DNA of 64,000 bases. It comes from Cichorium intybus. Taxonomy: Eukaryota > Streptophyta > Magnoliopsida > Asterales > Asteraceae. Below, piece after piece: positions 1-11,462 of the stretch. The stretch's first letter is position 1, and each line of letters starts with the position of its first letter. The position numbers and the translations under genes were made by a program. The DNA is taken from contig CM042016.1 in the NCBI GenBank assembly GCA_023525715.1, forward strand, positions 85,287,882 through 85,351,881. The letters are read 5' to 3'. The notes below the pieces were generated by a model, which searched no databases, had not been told where the DNA came from, and was given only the letters and a program-made list of their open reading frames with translations.

Positions 1-997
1 ATTCAGAGGAGGTCATTTTTTATATCGGAGACTAATATGTTGACAACAGCTTATATAGCACGAAATAATCTACGATTTCTTGCGTATTTGACTACAATTT
101 CTAGCCCCTTGAATGTAATATATGTGTTTTATTAGCTAGCCTATTACTCAATATTGAGTTTTCATGAATAGTGACATCACCTTTAGATGCAGTTTTGCAT
201 GTAGATATACCATGCTAGTTTACTTATAAACTCAAATTCATATTTGTCGTATAACTTATTGTGTTTAATGACTGTTGAAAGGGGTTCCTCGAGCATAGTT
301 GTATGTTACCAAGAATATGTTGTTTTATAGTTGTTAAAAGTCATGTCTAATTGTTATTATATGGAAATTGTCAACATTTATCTCCAAACGTCAAAGTTTG
401 TTTATGTTTTTTTATCTCATAATACATGGTCCACTCCTGGAATAGCTAATGAGTTGACAACCCTTGAGAAATTAGTAAGATGAGTTATTGATACGTATGT
501 GTTACTCATGACCCATGCATAACGTGTTGTCAATTACTCGGTTCCATACCAGAAGAGCATAGAAGATTAGCCTGTTTTAATATCCAAATGATATCAATCA
601 AAATGTCTCAAGACATTCAACGATTTATCTCGACAATGGCAACTATCGAAGAATTAGGTGGGCCGCATTCAACACCACTAGTTCGAAGTGAAATTTTTGA
701 TATTGTTGTAGAAACTATTTAGCAATATACTACATTGTTTGAAAATCCAAAGCAAGTGCTTGGTTTCACGTATCTCAAGTTCATGGACCTTATTTCGACA
801 TCTAACGTTTAACTAAGATTATATTCGCTTTAAGTAGATTACTGGTTGTTTTGTCACTTACATACCAAAACATGTTGCTACCTTTCTAGGGAAATATCGC
901 TTCAAAAGTACCCCCTTCTCAAAAATTCTTTTAAGCAATCAATCTATCTAATATCAATTAATATCTAGCAATCTACCTCATTTTTTCCCTTGTTAGT
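1..997. other. Left flank, no intact gene
   Basis: AT-rich DNA outside the retrotransposon nest. The only coding-like signal is on the plus strand from 603, where about 40 codons run to a TAG at 720-722 and the same frame stays open to about 810. The encoded peptide has ordinary protein composition (an ELGGPHSTPLVRSEIFDIVV stretch), so it may be a decayed exon. I do not recognise the family. No RNA gene, repeat or promoter stands out. Confidence 0.5.
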
Positions 998-1329
998 TGT
1001 AACGCCCCGATTTTCATAAATTGTTTTTTTTCAAAAGCATAATAACGTTAAAAACACATTAGTGCTAAAAGCACATTAACATTATTCCATCATGTTTTAA
1101 AAACATTATGTGACAAAATGTCAACTTTTTAAAAACTTTTCTCATGACATAAGGTCATGTCTTAAAATTTCGGTCCCAAAAAAAACAATTAAGTTGTTCA
1201 AATGTTTAAACAACTACGGGGGTTACAACTTCATAACAAAATAAATCATAGTAAGCAAGTTACGACTACAAACCAGGATATCAGCCAAGGTTCACTCCGT
1301 CTAAGATCTCAATTTCTTTGGGTCATCTA

Positions 1330-4009
1330 TGTGACATCCGCCTAAAATGGATTCGGGTCAACCCAACCCAATTGGAAATTTAATAAACCCTACTCGAGCT
1401 TACTTGACGCTAATAGGATCAAAACCCATACAATACGATATAAATTGACGTTAATAGCAATATAGCATAGTCTAACGTTATAACTATAATCAAATTAAAT
1501 TATGATACTATATTAAAATAACATCAAAGTATGATGCTCTAATTAAATTAAAAAAAATCAAACTTGAATGCTATAATTAAACTTCAAATCAAAGTAGATG
1601 GTTATAATCAAATAATAACCTATTTTTTATAAAACTCTATTTTTATAAACACTACATTAAATTTTATAAAACTCTTAAGATGCTTGTGTTAGTGGGGAAT
1701 TATGAAGACCACCAAAAGTAAAAGTTTATTCCCATTGTCTCCCACTTACACCTCCCATCATATTTCCTTTCATTTTTCTCCCAACACATTATTCTCATCA
1801 CCACTCAAACCATATCTATTCTTTCTTTCACTCTCAATCTCGAAATTCCTCCTAGAAATCTTCATATTTCAGCCAAGAACACTCCAATATACTCAAATCT
1901 TCATCCCTCTTGAAGCATTCATCAAGGTATGTTGTTAAAAGTCTCAAATTCATGAATGAAACAAATTAAATCCACCAAACTATCTAAAACTCATTTTATG
2001 CATAAACCTGATTTTTCTCAGGATCCCATCAATAAAATAAGAAGTTCTGGAATTTTTCAGAAAATAACTTATTTTTATTGAATTACTATAAATATTGCAA
2101 TAAAATAGAGCAATAATTCACATAAAATACTTTTTGCAGTCAATAAATTCTGGAAAAGTTTTGGAACAACCCATATATTGCGTAAAGTGGATTTATAAAC
2201 TTTCTTGCATTTATATTACTGTTTGATGCTTATTTTGTATTTTATTTTTTTGTAGATAAATAAATTTCAAAATACAGTTATGTATGTTAAAAACTAGATT
2301 TTATATTTTTCGCACCTTATTAACATTTTAGATACTCCATGACAAAATTTACAGATTTTTTTAAGAATGTTTACTTATTTTTCCTGATTTAATGATTATT
2401 TAATGGTTTAAATAGATAATAAATAGCTACACATGTCCAAAAATTATAAACCCTTATCAGAATATCATATATAACAAGTTAATCATAAATAAAAAGTCTA
2501 ATGAATTTCTATTAATATTTTCCTATTATTTATGATTTTATTGATTAGTTAATAATGAAAAATATAAGAAATACTTCCCATAGTCCAAAATATCCAAAAT
2601 ATTTACAGTAGGCTCAATATAATGTTAGAAAACTATGATTAAGTTTCCAGAATTTTTGGGAATCATTTATTATTTTTCCCGAAATTTGTTGTGGTTTAAT
2701 TATTAAAATACTAAATAAATACTAACACAGTTAAGAAAAATATGAAAATTTTACAGTAATTACTATTTTCTGAAATAATGATTTTCTGATAATTTCAGAA
2801 TGTTTCATTACTGTTTAGTATTTGAAACCATTTTCCTAAATATCTAAGCACGTAAAAATGCATTTTTAATGATTATTTCATATAAATAATTGTTTATAAT
2901 ATATAAAATCTGTAAATACTTATAATTTGACTAGTTATTATTTTAATAAGAAATTATTAAAATCTTGCCTAAAGTGAAAATATAAATTAATTAAGCAAAG
3001 TAATTAATTCAATTTAAAATTCATTTAACATATGAATACATTAATATTCAAAACAAAATTTGGATTATTGTTAATTCATCTAATATAAGAATATGTGTCT
3101 AATTATTTTTATTAATACTATATTCCCGTTTATCGATTACTAAGCCAAAACTATTAATTATATTAGGTTCTACGACATTTTGACTCGAGCCGTCTATCGT
3201 ACAACACGCGCATTCCTTATTGGACTAATGTGAGTTATCTACCCCATATTTTATAATTTTCAATACTTTTGGGTTGTATCATGTGGTTTTAATATGTTCC
3301 AACTTCATTTTATTATTTTAACACAATTGAGACATTGTTGGGACATTTATACATGAATTATTATCTGTATAATTATTGTTTGTTTACGCTACATGTACTT
3401 GTAGTGCATTACCATTTTTAGTCTAATCTCCATGACTATGCCCGTATTCTTGAGGTACGTTATGGACAATAATAGCGCTATTGGGTTGACCACCCCGCCT
3501 TGGGACGCTAAGGTGATTGATCGCACGTGGTTGTGTGTGTATGATGATTAGATGCTCCATCCTATATATATACATATATATGTATATATAGGGTGAGGAA
3601 TTATTGTTGTTGTTATCATTTGTTAATCAATTTTTGATTTATAAACTGTTATCTCAATTACAGTTGCTTGCCAACTTCAAAAGAAAACAAATTTCAAATT
3701 ATTCAAACTTACAATTTTCTTTAATAAAACTAGATTACTCACCAACTCTCGTAGTTGACCTGTTTTTACCCATGATGCAGATTTGAAAAATGAAGTTGAT
3801 GAAAAGTAGGGTTTACCTTAGAAACCCACAAGACTATTTAAATTTGATGTAATAAATGTTATTGTATTTTGATTTGTATTTGTATGTTGTGGATCTTGTT
3901 TGCATACTTAGTACTTAATTGAATCTAATCATATTATAACATAGTTGTTATGAGACTTTGAACAATATATCACGCCTTGATCGATTCCGCCAAGTATCGG
4001 GGTGTGACA
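1330..4009 (+). repeat. LTR 1 of array A/C (2,680 bp)
   Basis: Begins TGTGACATCCGCC and ends GGGGTGTGACA; preceded by ATCTA and followed by a PBS. Near-identical copies lie at 32650 and 39861. A 33-bp AT palindrome (3561-3593) is conserved in all three. The short ORFs inside are non-coding open stretches repeated in all copies. Confidence 0.9.
3561..3593. repeat. AT palindrome within the A/C LTR
   Basis: A CCTATATATA arm and a TATATAGGG arm flank TACATATATATGTA, making a near-perfect inverted repeat able to form a cruciform. Copies lie at about 34866-34900 and 42092-42122. It could supply the TATA element of the LTR promoter, but no transcription start can be fixed from the sequence. Confidence 0.6.
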
Positions 4010-4664
4010 GATTGGTATCAGATCCCTTGACTATAGGGAATTAGGTTAATTGCCTTGACCTAGTCTATAGCCTCTAGGGTCCTATCGTATGCTAGTTTAT
4101 AAAATGCACACACAACTGCATGCAATTCGCACTTAGAAAATCCTAGGAATACCTTTGTGTGCTAATTGCTCCCTTATGTGCTTACATATTATTCCCGACA
4201 CTTATATGTGTGCATACACTTGTGAATTTTCTCCTCTTTCTCTTAAAATCACACAAATACACAAATGGTTTCAAAATAAAAATTTATATACATATATATT
4301 CCTTAGAGCTCATAGGAAATTAAAAGTCATCCACTCTAGTTGGGTAGGATCAAAGTAATGGACGCGTAGTAACTGGAAGGGGGAGGTGCCGGTAGCCTGA
4401 AAGTCCTGACTAGGTAAGCATTCGTATACATCCCAATCAACCGAGGGACCAGTTTGCTTACCTGGGGACCAAAGGCGAGAGTTCCCAAACCTATAGGCCA
4501 AAGCGCGTTATTCACATTACTTTTGAGCCATCAAAATACCCGACCTTATCAAATGTATCCGAAAGGATACACTCCAAAATGGCCAACTCATTGGACTATT
4601 AAGTTCCCTAATGGGCCTAGAAGTGGGAAAAACATGTGCAAACTTAGTATTGTGGGGGCCCATG
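4010..4664 (+). other. Unit A leader (untranslated), interrupted by element B
   Basis: Follows the PBS and resumes after B at 12933. There is no gag matrix/capsid reading frame here. It contains a perfect 9-bp inverted repeat, aggtaagca at 4412-4420 against tgcttacct at 4455-4463. The unit C leader (35334-36128) has the same layout, with the arms at 35720-35728 and 35763-35771. Confidence 0.7.
4013..4026 (+). promoter_or_regulatory. Primer-binding site of unit A
   Basis: TGGTATCAGATC begins 4 nt after the LTR end. It matches the usual initiator-tRNA-Met PBS (TGGTATCAGAGC) except for one base. The same variant is present in unit C (35321). Confidence 0.85.
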
Positions 4665-4669
4665 CAATT

Positions 4670-6118
4670 TGTAACGCCCCAATTTCAAAAATTAAAAAAA
4701 AAATTTATTACCAAGATTCCAATAAAACATTTATTCCAAAACATAAAACTGTTCAACATGATACTTAAATTAACAGCGGAAACATTTAAGAATACTATTA
4801 TCGTTCATTGATATCAATCTCTTGAATGCGATGCGCTGCCGTCAAACCTTGCCCTTCCCTTTGTCCTTTGAATTACCTGAAATGTTATAAAATCAACGGG
4901 TAAGCTTAAAGCTTAGTGAGTCCACAAATTACCATACAAACAACCCGTCCTCGAGAACGACCCGACCCTACCCGCCATACAACAGCTACGGGCGTCCATC
5001 ATACAACAGCTATGGACACGGGAAGGTTCTACCCATCATACAACAGCTATGGATTCCCGGTTATGGCCCAGCCCATCATACAACAGCTATGGGACAAGGC
5101 AATAGTCCAACTCGCCATACAACAGCTACGAGGGGACACGCATCAGTACTGAGCCCAACAACAAATAACCACAGATATAGAGCAAATCATATAACTGTAA
5201 ACAACACACAAGATGCCTAACATGCAACATCATATAGTAAGGTGAGGATACTCACCTGATTCGTAACCGCACAGATATACTTTAATATCTCCACTAGCTC
5301 GTCCACACACCTATATCCCACATACATACAACGTATCAATTACTGACTAGGCTCTTACAGACCTGTCTAAAGGTTAGGCTCACTATTTGCCATCAAACCG
5401 TGGTCAAAACTAAATTCCTGGTCAAACAGTCGCTCGCCGCGGCGTGGCTTTTAGACCTACGCGCCGCGGCTACCATTGCACAATTACGGGGTTTCAGCCG
5501 AGTCCGCGCCGCTGACATAGCCAGTCCGCGTCGCGGCTCGTAACATTCCAAAATGTTTTTCAGCGATTAACAGTACATCAATCGGCTAGGGTTCCTTTCT
5601 ACACCCTTCCTGGGATCAGAAACTACCCTAAGGTCACTTCCTTATGGACATGCAAGTCCATACATGTCCTTGGTTCAAACCCTAAGTGCTACAAATCGTC
5701 TAAAGCTACAAACCAACTGGTAACACCATATGACGGGATAAAAAGGAAAGTCAGAAGAGTAAATCTTCTTACCTCACTTCTGAAGGACGGAGTGATGCCC
5801 ACGATCAGTCCTAAACCTTCTCCCGCGTTGGATCTCCTTCTTCTAATCTCCCAAAACCTCCAAAGCCTCGAGACCAAAGAGTCTTTGCTGAAACTAGACG
5901 CCTCTGCTCCAGAGAACTCCCAAAAACACGAACCCTAGGGCTGGGTTCCTTTATATAGGCGTTTAAATCCGAATTAGGGTTTTTCACTTTAGAGGCGCAC
6001 CGCGTCGCGGGATCCTTAGATCCGCGCCGCGCGTACAAATCCTTCGTGATTCTAGATTCTTCCTAAAAGCCGCGCCGCGGATTCCTTCGGGCCGCGACTC
6101 GGCAGACCGGGTCTTACA
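4670..6118 (-). repeat. 3' LTR of element B (1,449 bp)
   Basis: TGTAACGCCCC to GGGTCTTACA in plus-strand reading. It holds five copies of a CATACAACAGCTAYG motif (4976-5131), about eight CCGCGYCGCGG-like palindromes (5434-5542 and 5996-6105), and a TATA box on the minus strand (CTATATAAAGG, 5948-5958). Confidence 0.92.
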
Positions 6119-6556
6119 ATTCTCCCCCACTTAACTGGATTTCGTCCCCGAAATCCGTGCCGGTAAATAATTCTGGATAATGCCTCCGCATTTCCTCTTC
6201 CGCTTCCCAAGTCCATTCGGACCCTTTTCGATGCTGCCATTGAACCTTAACTAATCCTATTGTTTTATTTCGTAAAGCCTTTATCTTCCTTTCAATGATG
6301 GCAGTTGGTCGCTCCACATAATTCAGGCGTTCATCTAATTGAATATCCTCCAAAGGTACTATTGTGGATTCCTCAGTCACGCACTTTCTGAGCTGCGAAA
6401 CGTGAAACGTGTCGTGGATCTGACTAAGCTGCTCAGGCAGCTCCAACCGGTAAGCTACCTTACCTACACGGGCGACAATTCGATATGGTCCAATGTACCT
6501 AGGGCCAAGCTTTCCTCGCTTCCTAAAACGAATCACTCCCTTCCAAGGTGACACCT
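6114..6556 (-). pseudogene. Integrase tail and chromodomain of element B, out of frame with pol
   Basis: About 146 codons starting at SPWKGVIRF, the conserved integrase C-terminal module. After that come HDTFHVSQL and a chromodomain-like end (LNYVERPTAIIERK ... TWEAEEEMRRHYPELF), which in chromoviruses reads histone marks and guides integration. The stop TAA (6116-6114) overlaps the start of the LTR and the PPT lies inside the coding tail. A single-base loss at about 6556-6560 disconnects it from the upstream pol frame. Translation could reach it only by frameshifting, so this copy probably cannot make an intact integrase. Confidence 0.85.
6119..6132 (-). promoter_or_regulatory. Polypurine tract of element B
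   Basis: The minus strand reads AAGTGGGGGAGAAT immediately before the 3' LTR. This is the expected plus-strand DNA primer. Confidence 0.9.
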
Positions 6557-9468
6557 TTAGAAGACATAATCCCCAACTTGAAACTCGAGATCGGACCGTC
6601 GCCTATCCGCATAACTTTTCTGTCGACTTTGAGCGGTTAACAATCTCTCCCGAACATTCTGAATTAACTCAGTTGTCTTGAGCACCACCTCTGTACTACC
6701 CAATACCTGCTGGCCAACCTCGCCCCAGCAAATAGGTGTCCGACATTTTCTTCCATATAACATTTCAAAGGGAGCTCTGCCAATGCTCGCGTGATAACTG
6801 TTATTGTAAGAAAACTCAGCTAAAGGGAGATGGGAATCCCAACTCCCGCCAAAATAGATGACACATGCCCTAAGCATATCCTCCAGCGTTTGAATCGTCC
6901 TTTCACTCTGCCCATCCGTCTGAGGATGATATGCTGTGCTGAAATGAAGGCGAGTGCCTAATTCCTCATGAAACTTCTTCCAAAACCTAGAAGTAAATCG
7001 GACATCCCGGTCGGATATCACCGAGACCGGTATACCATGCCGAGAGATAATCTCATCTGTGAAGACCTTAGCCAATTCCTTTGCAGAGTAAGTCTCTTGG
7101 ATGGGGAGGAAATGAGCACTTTTAGTCAACCTATCCACGATAACCCAAATAGTGTCCATATGACGAGGGGTTCTTGGCAACTTCGTGATGAAATCCATTG
7201 TGATATGCTCCCATTTCCATTCTGGGATCTCAAGAGGCTGCAACTTACCATGAGGCCGTTGGTGCTCGGCCTTGACCTTACGACAGGTCATGCATCTTTC
7301 GACAAACCAAGCTACTTCCCTTTTCATGCCTGGCCACCAATAATATTCGCGCAGATCCCTATACATTTTAGTTGCTCCAGGGTGGATAGAGAACCTGGAT
7401 TTATGTGCCTCCTCTAATAGGGTTTGACGAACCCCGCCCAGCTTCGGTACCCAAATTCTCTCGTGGCAAGTTAACAAATCCCTACTATCTTTGACCATAG
7501 CTGCTAACTGACCCACAATCCTCTCACTTTTCTGATTCTCACTCTTGCTTGCTTCCACCTGGGCTTTCCTAATCAGTTCAAGCAGCGGTGTCACAATTGT
7601 CATCCTTAGACAAATGCCCCGAAGGGGTGCACTCGAAGCCTTACGACTTAACGCATCAGCTACCACATTGGCCTTTCCAGGGTGATAGTGTATCTCACAA
7701 TCATAGTCTTTCAATACATCCAACCATCTTCTCTGTCTCATATTAAGATTTGCCTGGTCCATCAGGTACTTCAAACTTTTGTGGTCCGTGAAGATGGTGC
7801 ACTTCACTCCATACAAATAGTGTCTCCAGATCTTGAGAGCGAAAACGACCGCTCCCAATTCCAAATCATGAGTAGGATAGTTAGCCTCATGGGACTTCAA
7901 CTGTCGCGAGGCGTATGCAATCACCCTGCCTCGTTGCATCAAGACTGCCCCCAATCCCGTGATAGATGCATCGCAATAAACTACCATGTCCTCCATGCCT
8001 TCAGGAAACGTCAAAACCGGAGCTTCACACAATTTCTGCCGCAAAGTCTCAAAAGCCTGCTGCTGCTCCTCACCCCACCGAAAAGCAGCGTTTTTCTTAG
8101 TTAGCCAAGTCAAAGGTACCGCAACCTTTGAGAAGTCTTGGATGAAACGACGATAATAACCAGCCAGACCCAAGAAACTTCTAATTTCAGAGGGAGTCCT
8201 CGAAACCTCCCACCGCATCACGGCCTCCACCTTAGCCGGGTCTACCATGATTCCTTGCTCATTCACAATGTGACCCAAAAACTGGACCTCTCGTAGCCAA
8301 AAGTCACACTTGGATAATTTTGCATAAAGCTTCTCCTTCCTTAAGGTCTCTAATACTTCCTTTAAGTGTTGTTCATGTTGTTCCCTGCTCCGAGAGTAGA
8401 CTAAGATGTCGTCAATGAAAACTATAACCGACCGATCCAACATCGGTCGACACACCCGATTCATTAAATCCATAAAAGCTGCAGGGGCATTGGTCAGTCC
8501 AAACGTCATCACTACAAACTCGAAGTGGCCGTACCTCGTCCTAAAAGCCGTTTTCGGGATGTCTTCCTCCCGTACTCGCATTTGATGGTAACCTGACCGC
8601 AAATCAATTTTTGAAAACCACGAAGCGCCCTGCAGTTGGTCGAATAAGTCGTCGATGCGAGGCAACGGATATCGATTCTTCACCGTAAGCTTATTCAACT
8701 CACGATAATCTATGCACATCCTATTGGAACCATCCTTCTTCTTAACAAACAGAATAGGCGCTCCCCACGACGAGCAACTGGGTCGAATAAATCCCTTATC
8801 TAATAATTCTCGAAGTTGAATAGACAACTCCAGCATCTCCGGAGGCGCAAGACGATACGGTGCTTTAGCTATCGGAGCTGCACCGGGAGTTAAGTCGATC
8901 TTAAATTCCACCTGTCTCTCTGGCGGCACGCCAGGAAGGTCCTCGGGAAAAACATCAGGAAAATCCCGAACTACTGGTATATCACCTGCTTTCTGCTGTG
9001 GCTTCCTATCTCGTACGTCTAGAACATAAGCCACAAATCCCGAACCTCCATGCTGAAAATGTCTGCGTGCCCTAGCAGCTGAACAGAAATCTGCACCTCG
9101 ATTCTTTCTCTCGCCCTGCACAACCAGCTCTCCCCCACTTGGGGTTTGAATCCACACTCGCTTGTTCTTACAATCGATCCATGATTCATGCTGACCCATC
9201 CAATCCATACCGATGATGACTCGGGAGTCACTCAACGGTATAGGGATGAGATCGATCGGAAACTTTATTCCTTGAATCACTACTTCGCATCCCCGATAAA
9301 CACTAGTCGCTTGCACGGTTTTATCATCCGCAATTTCCACTTCTAACGGCTGATGAAGAGTTCCTAAAGCAATACAGAAACTCTTTCCCAATGCGGCAGA
9401 CACAAAAGAATGACTAGCACCCGAATCAAATAGTGCAAAGGTAGGCGTAGAGTTGACTAAGAATGTTC
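6557..9468 (-). CDS. pol: Pol of element B: protease, RT, RNase H, integrase (frameshifted end)
   Basis: The first codons give the protease active site FDSGAS; the first in-frame ATG-like start is at 9403. Numbering from 9403, RT spans about 183-360 with YRELNK, LRSGYHQ and FIDD (329-332). A canonical MPFGLTNAP motif reads MTFGLTNAP here. RNase H (about 474-592) has YCDAS, LELGAVVFALK, FTDHKSL and ADALSRK. Integrase follows with HHCC (HPGATKMY, CMTC), then MDF, SDRD and SERTIQTLE for the catalytic triad. The frame ends at TAA (6559-6557) after GDYVF, where one base is missing relative to homologues, and coding continues in another frame. The enzymes copy element RNA into DNA and insert it into the genome. 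Confidence 0.9.
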
Positions 9469-9536
9469 CTAATCAAAGCATAATGGACATATTAATTACA
9501 CACACCACAAACACGAGGCAAGTAAAGAAAGAGTAC
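9469..9536 (-). other. Intron-like segment between gag and protease of element B
   Basis: On the minus strand this starts GTACTC and ends TTGATTAG; the 68 nt are T-rich with stops in frame. Exon 1 ends one base into a Gly codon (9537) and exon 2 starts at 9468 with the two remaining bases. Removing the segment therefore keeps gag and protease in one frame and makes the junction read VTG-TFLVN, as homologues do. The corresponding place in elements A/C and E is continuous coding sequence. The size is close to the minimum for plant introns. Confidence 0.7.
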
Positions 9537-10677
9537 CCGTGACGACGTCGGGCGCATCCTGTGCCTCCTCGGCGGTCATGACGAATGCTCGACCCTTGTT
9601 CTTAGGGGCTTCCCCTTTCCCCTGCCTACCATCGGTAATCCGGAGTGTAGTGGGTGCCGGATTCTGAACCACTCCTTGAGTCAGACGGGGACATTGGGCC
9701 TTGAAGTGGCCTACCTGATTACAATTAAAACAAATCTTGACCTCTTGCCGACAATCTTTAGCATAGTGGCCCTCCTTTCCACACTTATGGCATATTAGCA
9801 CCCAGCAACGCCCCTCATGATTCCTTCCACATTTACCACACTTACCCTGGCTCCTTTGCCCTTGCTTTCCCTGATCTGCCCCTCGAAATTTCTTCGACAC
9901 CTGCTGAGTCTGAGTAGGCGCCGGACGCTTCTGCTTTTGTTGGGTTTCCAGTTCCAACTCTCGGGCCCGCGCGGCCGCTATCATATCAGTAAGAGTTTGG
10001 TGCCTAGCAGCAGACACAAATTCCCGAATGTCTGTGCGAAGCATCGCCAAGTATCGTGTCATCCTCATGCGCTCGGTTGCCGCAAACTCTGGACAGAAGA
10101 GTGCCCGTTCATTAAACTTCTTGGTGATCTCCGTCACCGTCTCAGTAGTCTGGGTCAGATTTAGGTATTCCTGCGCCAAGCGTTCCATTTCCACTTGTGG
10201 AACATACTCTAGTTTGAACTGTTCCTTAAACTGCGGCCATGTAATGGCATCCAACTGAGCAGGAGTGAGATCTTTCGTTCGTATCTCCCACCAATCCTTC
10301 GCACCCTCTCTTAAAAGATTCGCCGCAAACGTTACCTTGGAATTCTCATGACAGGAACATGTGCGGAAAGCACCCTCCACTGCGGAAATCCACCGCATGC
10401 TAACAATCGGATCCCTGCCCCCATCGAACATCGGAGGCGAACAAGCCGAAAAGTCCTTATAACTTGCATCCCTAGCACGTGAGGTACCCTGAGTAGCCAG
10501 TCGTTCCTCGAGCATTGCCCATAACTCAGCCTTAATCGTACCAAAGAACTGAGGTATCGCAGCCAACACTTCTCGCGAAACCTCCTCCGCTATCAGGTTA
10601 CGGAGATTCTCATCAGTCGGTCCTCCCCCACTCGAGGCACCCGCATCTGGCCCACCGTTACTTCGAGTGACTGCCAT
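9496..10677 (-). CDS. gag: Gag polyprotein of element B
   Basis: 393 codons from ATG (MAVTRSNGG...). The capsid-like retrotransposon Gag core lies at about residues 85-240, with tryptophans and an EQFKLEYVP stretch. A basic linker follows, and then a tandem pair of CCHC knuckles, CHKCGKEGHYAKDC and CFNCNQVGHFKAQC. Gag would coat the element RNA in cytoplasmic virus-like particles. Continuous reading stops at 9496 just after a 'DVVTG' motif. That motif normally runs straight into protease, and the protease continues in the proper phase only across a 68-nt GT-AG segment (9469-9536). The last 13 residues of the unspliced ORF look like translated intron. The start codon is the first ATG after a leader of about 770 nt. 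Confidence 0.9.
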   Translation of the reverse strand: MAVTRSNGGPDAGASSGGGPTDENLRNLIAEEVSREVLAAIPQFFGTIKAELWAMLEERLATQGTSRARDASYKDFSACSPPMFDGGRDPIVSMRWISAVEGAFRTCSCHENSKVTFAANLLREGAKDWWEIRTKDLTPAQLDAITWPQFKEQFKLEYVPQVEMERLAQEYLNLTQTTETVTEITKKFNERALFCPEFAATERMRMTRYLAMLRTDIREFVSAARHQTLTDMIAAARARELELETQQKQKRPAPTQTQQVSKKFRGADQGKQGQRSQGKCGKCGRNHEGRCWVLICHKCGKEGHYAKDCRQEVKICFNCNQVGHFKAQCPRLTQGVVQNPAPTTLRITDGRQGKGEAPKNKGRAFVMTAEEAQDAPDVVTGTLSLLASCLWCV

Positions 10678-11446
10678 TCTAAAATACGCAACAGTTCTAA
10701 TATCAATACTCGGGTCACTCCTATCTACCCAACTACTTGACTTTCTAGGACTTCGGTTGACTACTCTTGACTCAAGCGTGAATCCTGTGCTTTCGGTAAT
10801 ACTGGCCTGGTACTACCTTCCACACCTATTCGCCCTTGTTCCAAGTTCGTCAATCATCCTCCTAAAATGTCACACACATACTAAACCATTTTCTATGACT
10901 CCTGCGGTCATGCACCGTGGTGCCTAATCTTTTGATCTAACTCTCCATCTCACACGTGCCTAGGAGAACTACTGCTAATGTCATCGAGTCGCCTCACGGA
11001 CGCACAGCCGTATACAATCGGGAATAAGATAGGCGTTTGAATAACTGATCTACCCTAAAGTCACAACCAAACAAGGAACAGCCAGTAAGGCCAGACCAAG
11101 AATTCTTAGGCTATCTTACCCTAATTGTATATAACCTACCAGCATTCACTAAGCAACCTAACGACAGTAGCATAAAATTCCAAAGCAGCACATATGGTAC
11201 AAAAACAGTCTACAGAGTATATTATCCAGACAGCTTTACATCCTAGCACAATACATTTTATCACATAACACAAACTTGGCATGGGTAATTGGGAATCACA
11301 AAACTTACTTGAGCTCGGCTGACGGTTCGCATCGTATCTTCTTTTACTTTAATTTAACCTTCCAAAAACATTTTCTTAACAAAATCGCTCAGTCCTAAGT
11401 TTGAGTTTAGATTCCCAATACAGTTCATCCAAATCCCTCAAACCAA
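10678..11446 (-). other. Untranslated leader of element B
   Basis: About 770 nt between the PBS and the gag ATG with no conserved frame on either strand. The short ORFs here are unremarkable. Confidence 0.7.
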
Positions 11447-11459
11447 GGCTCTGATACCA
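11447..11459 (-). promoter_or_regulatory. Primer-binding site of element B
   Basis: The minus strand reads TGGTATCAGAGCC three nt inside the 5' LTR, a full match to the usual initiator tRNA-Met PBS. Confidence 0.92.
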
Positions 11460-11462
11460 ATT

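Noticed and set aside
1702..1938. 78-codon ORF starting MKTTKSKSLF, repeated at 33038 and 40233
   Set aside because: It lies inside the A/C LTR and recurs only because the LTR does. Ser/Phe-rich, low-complexity, no family resemblance.
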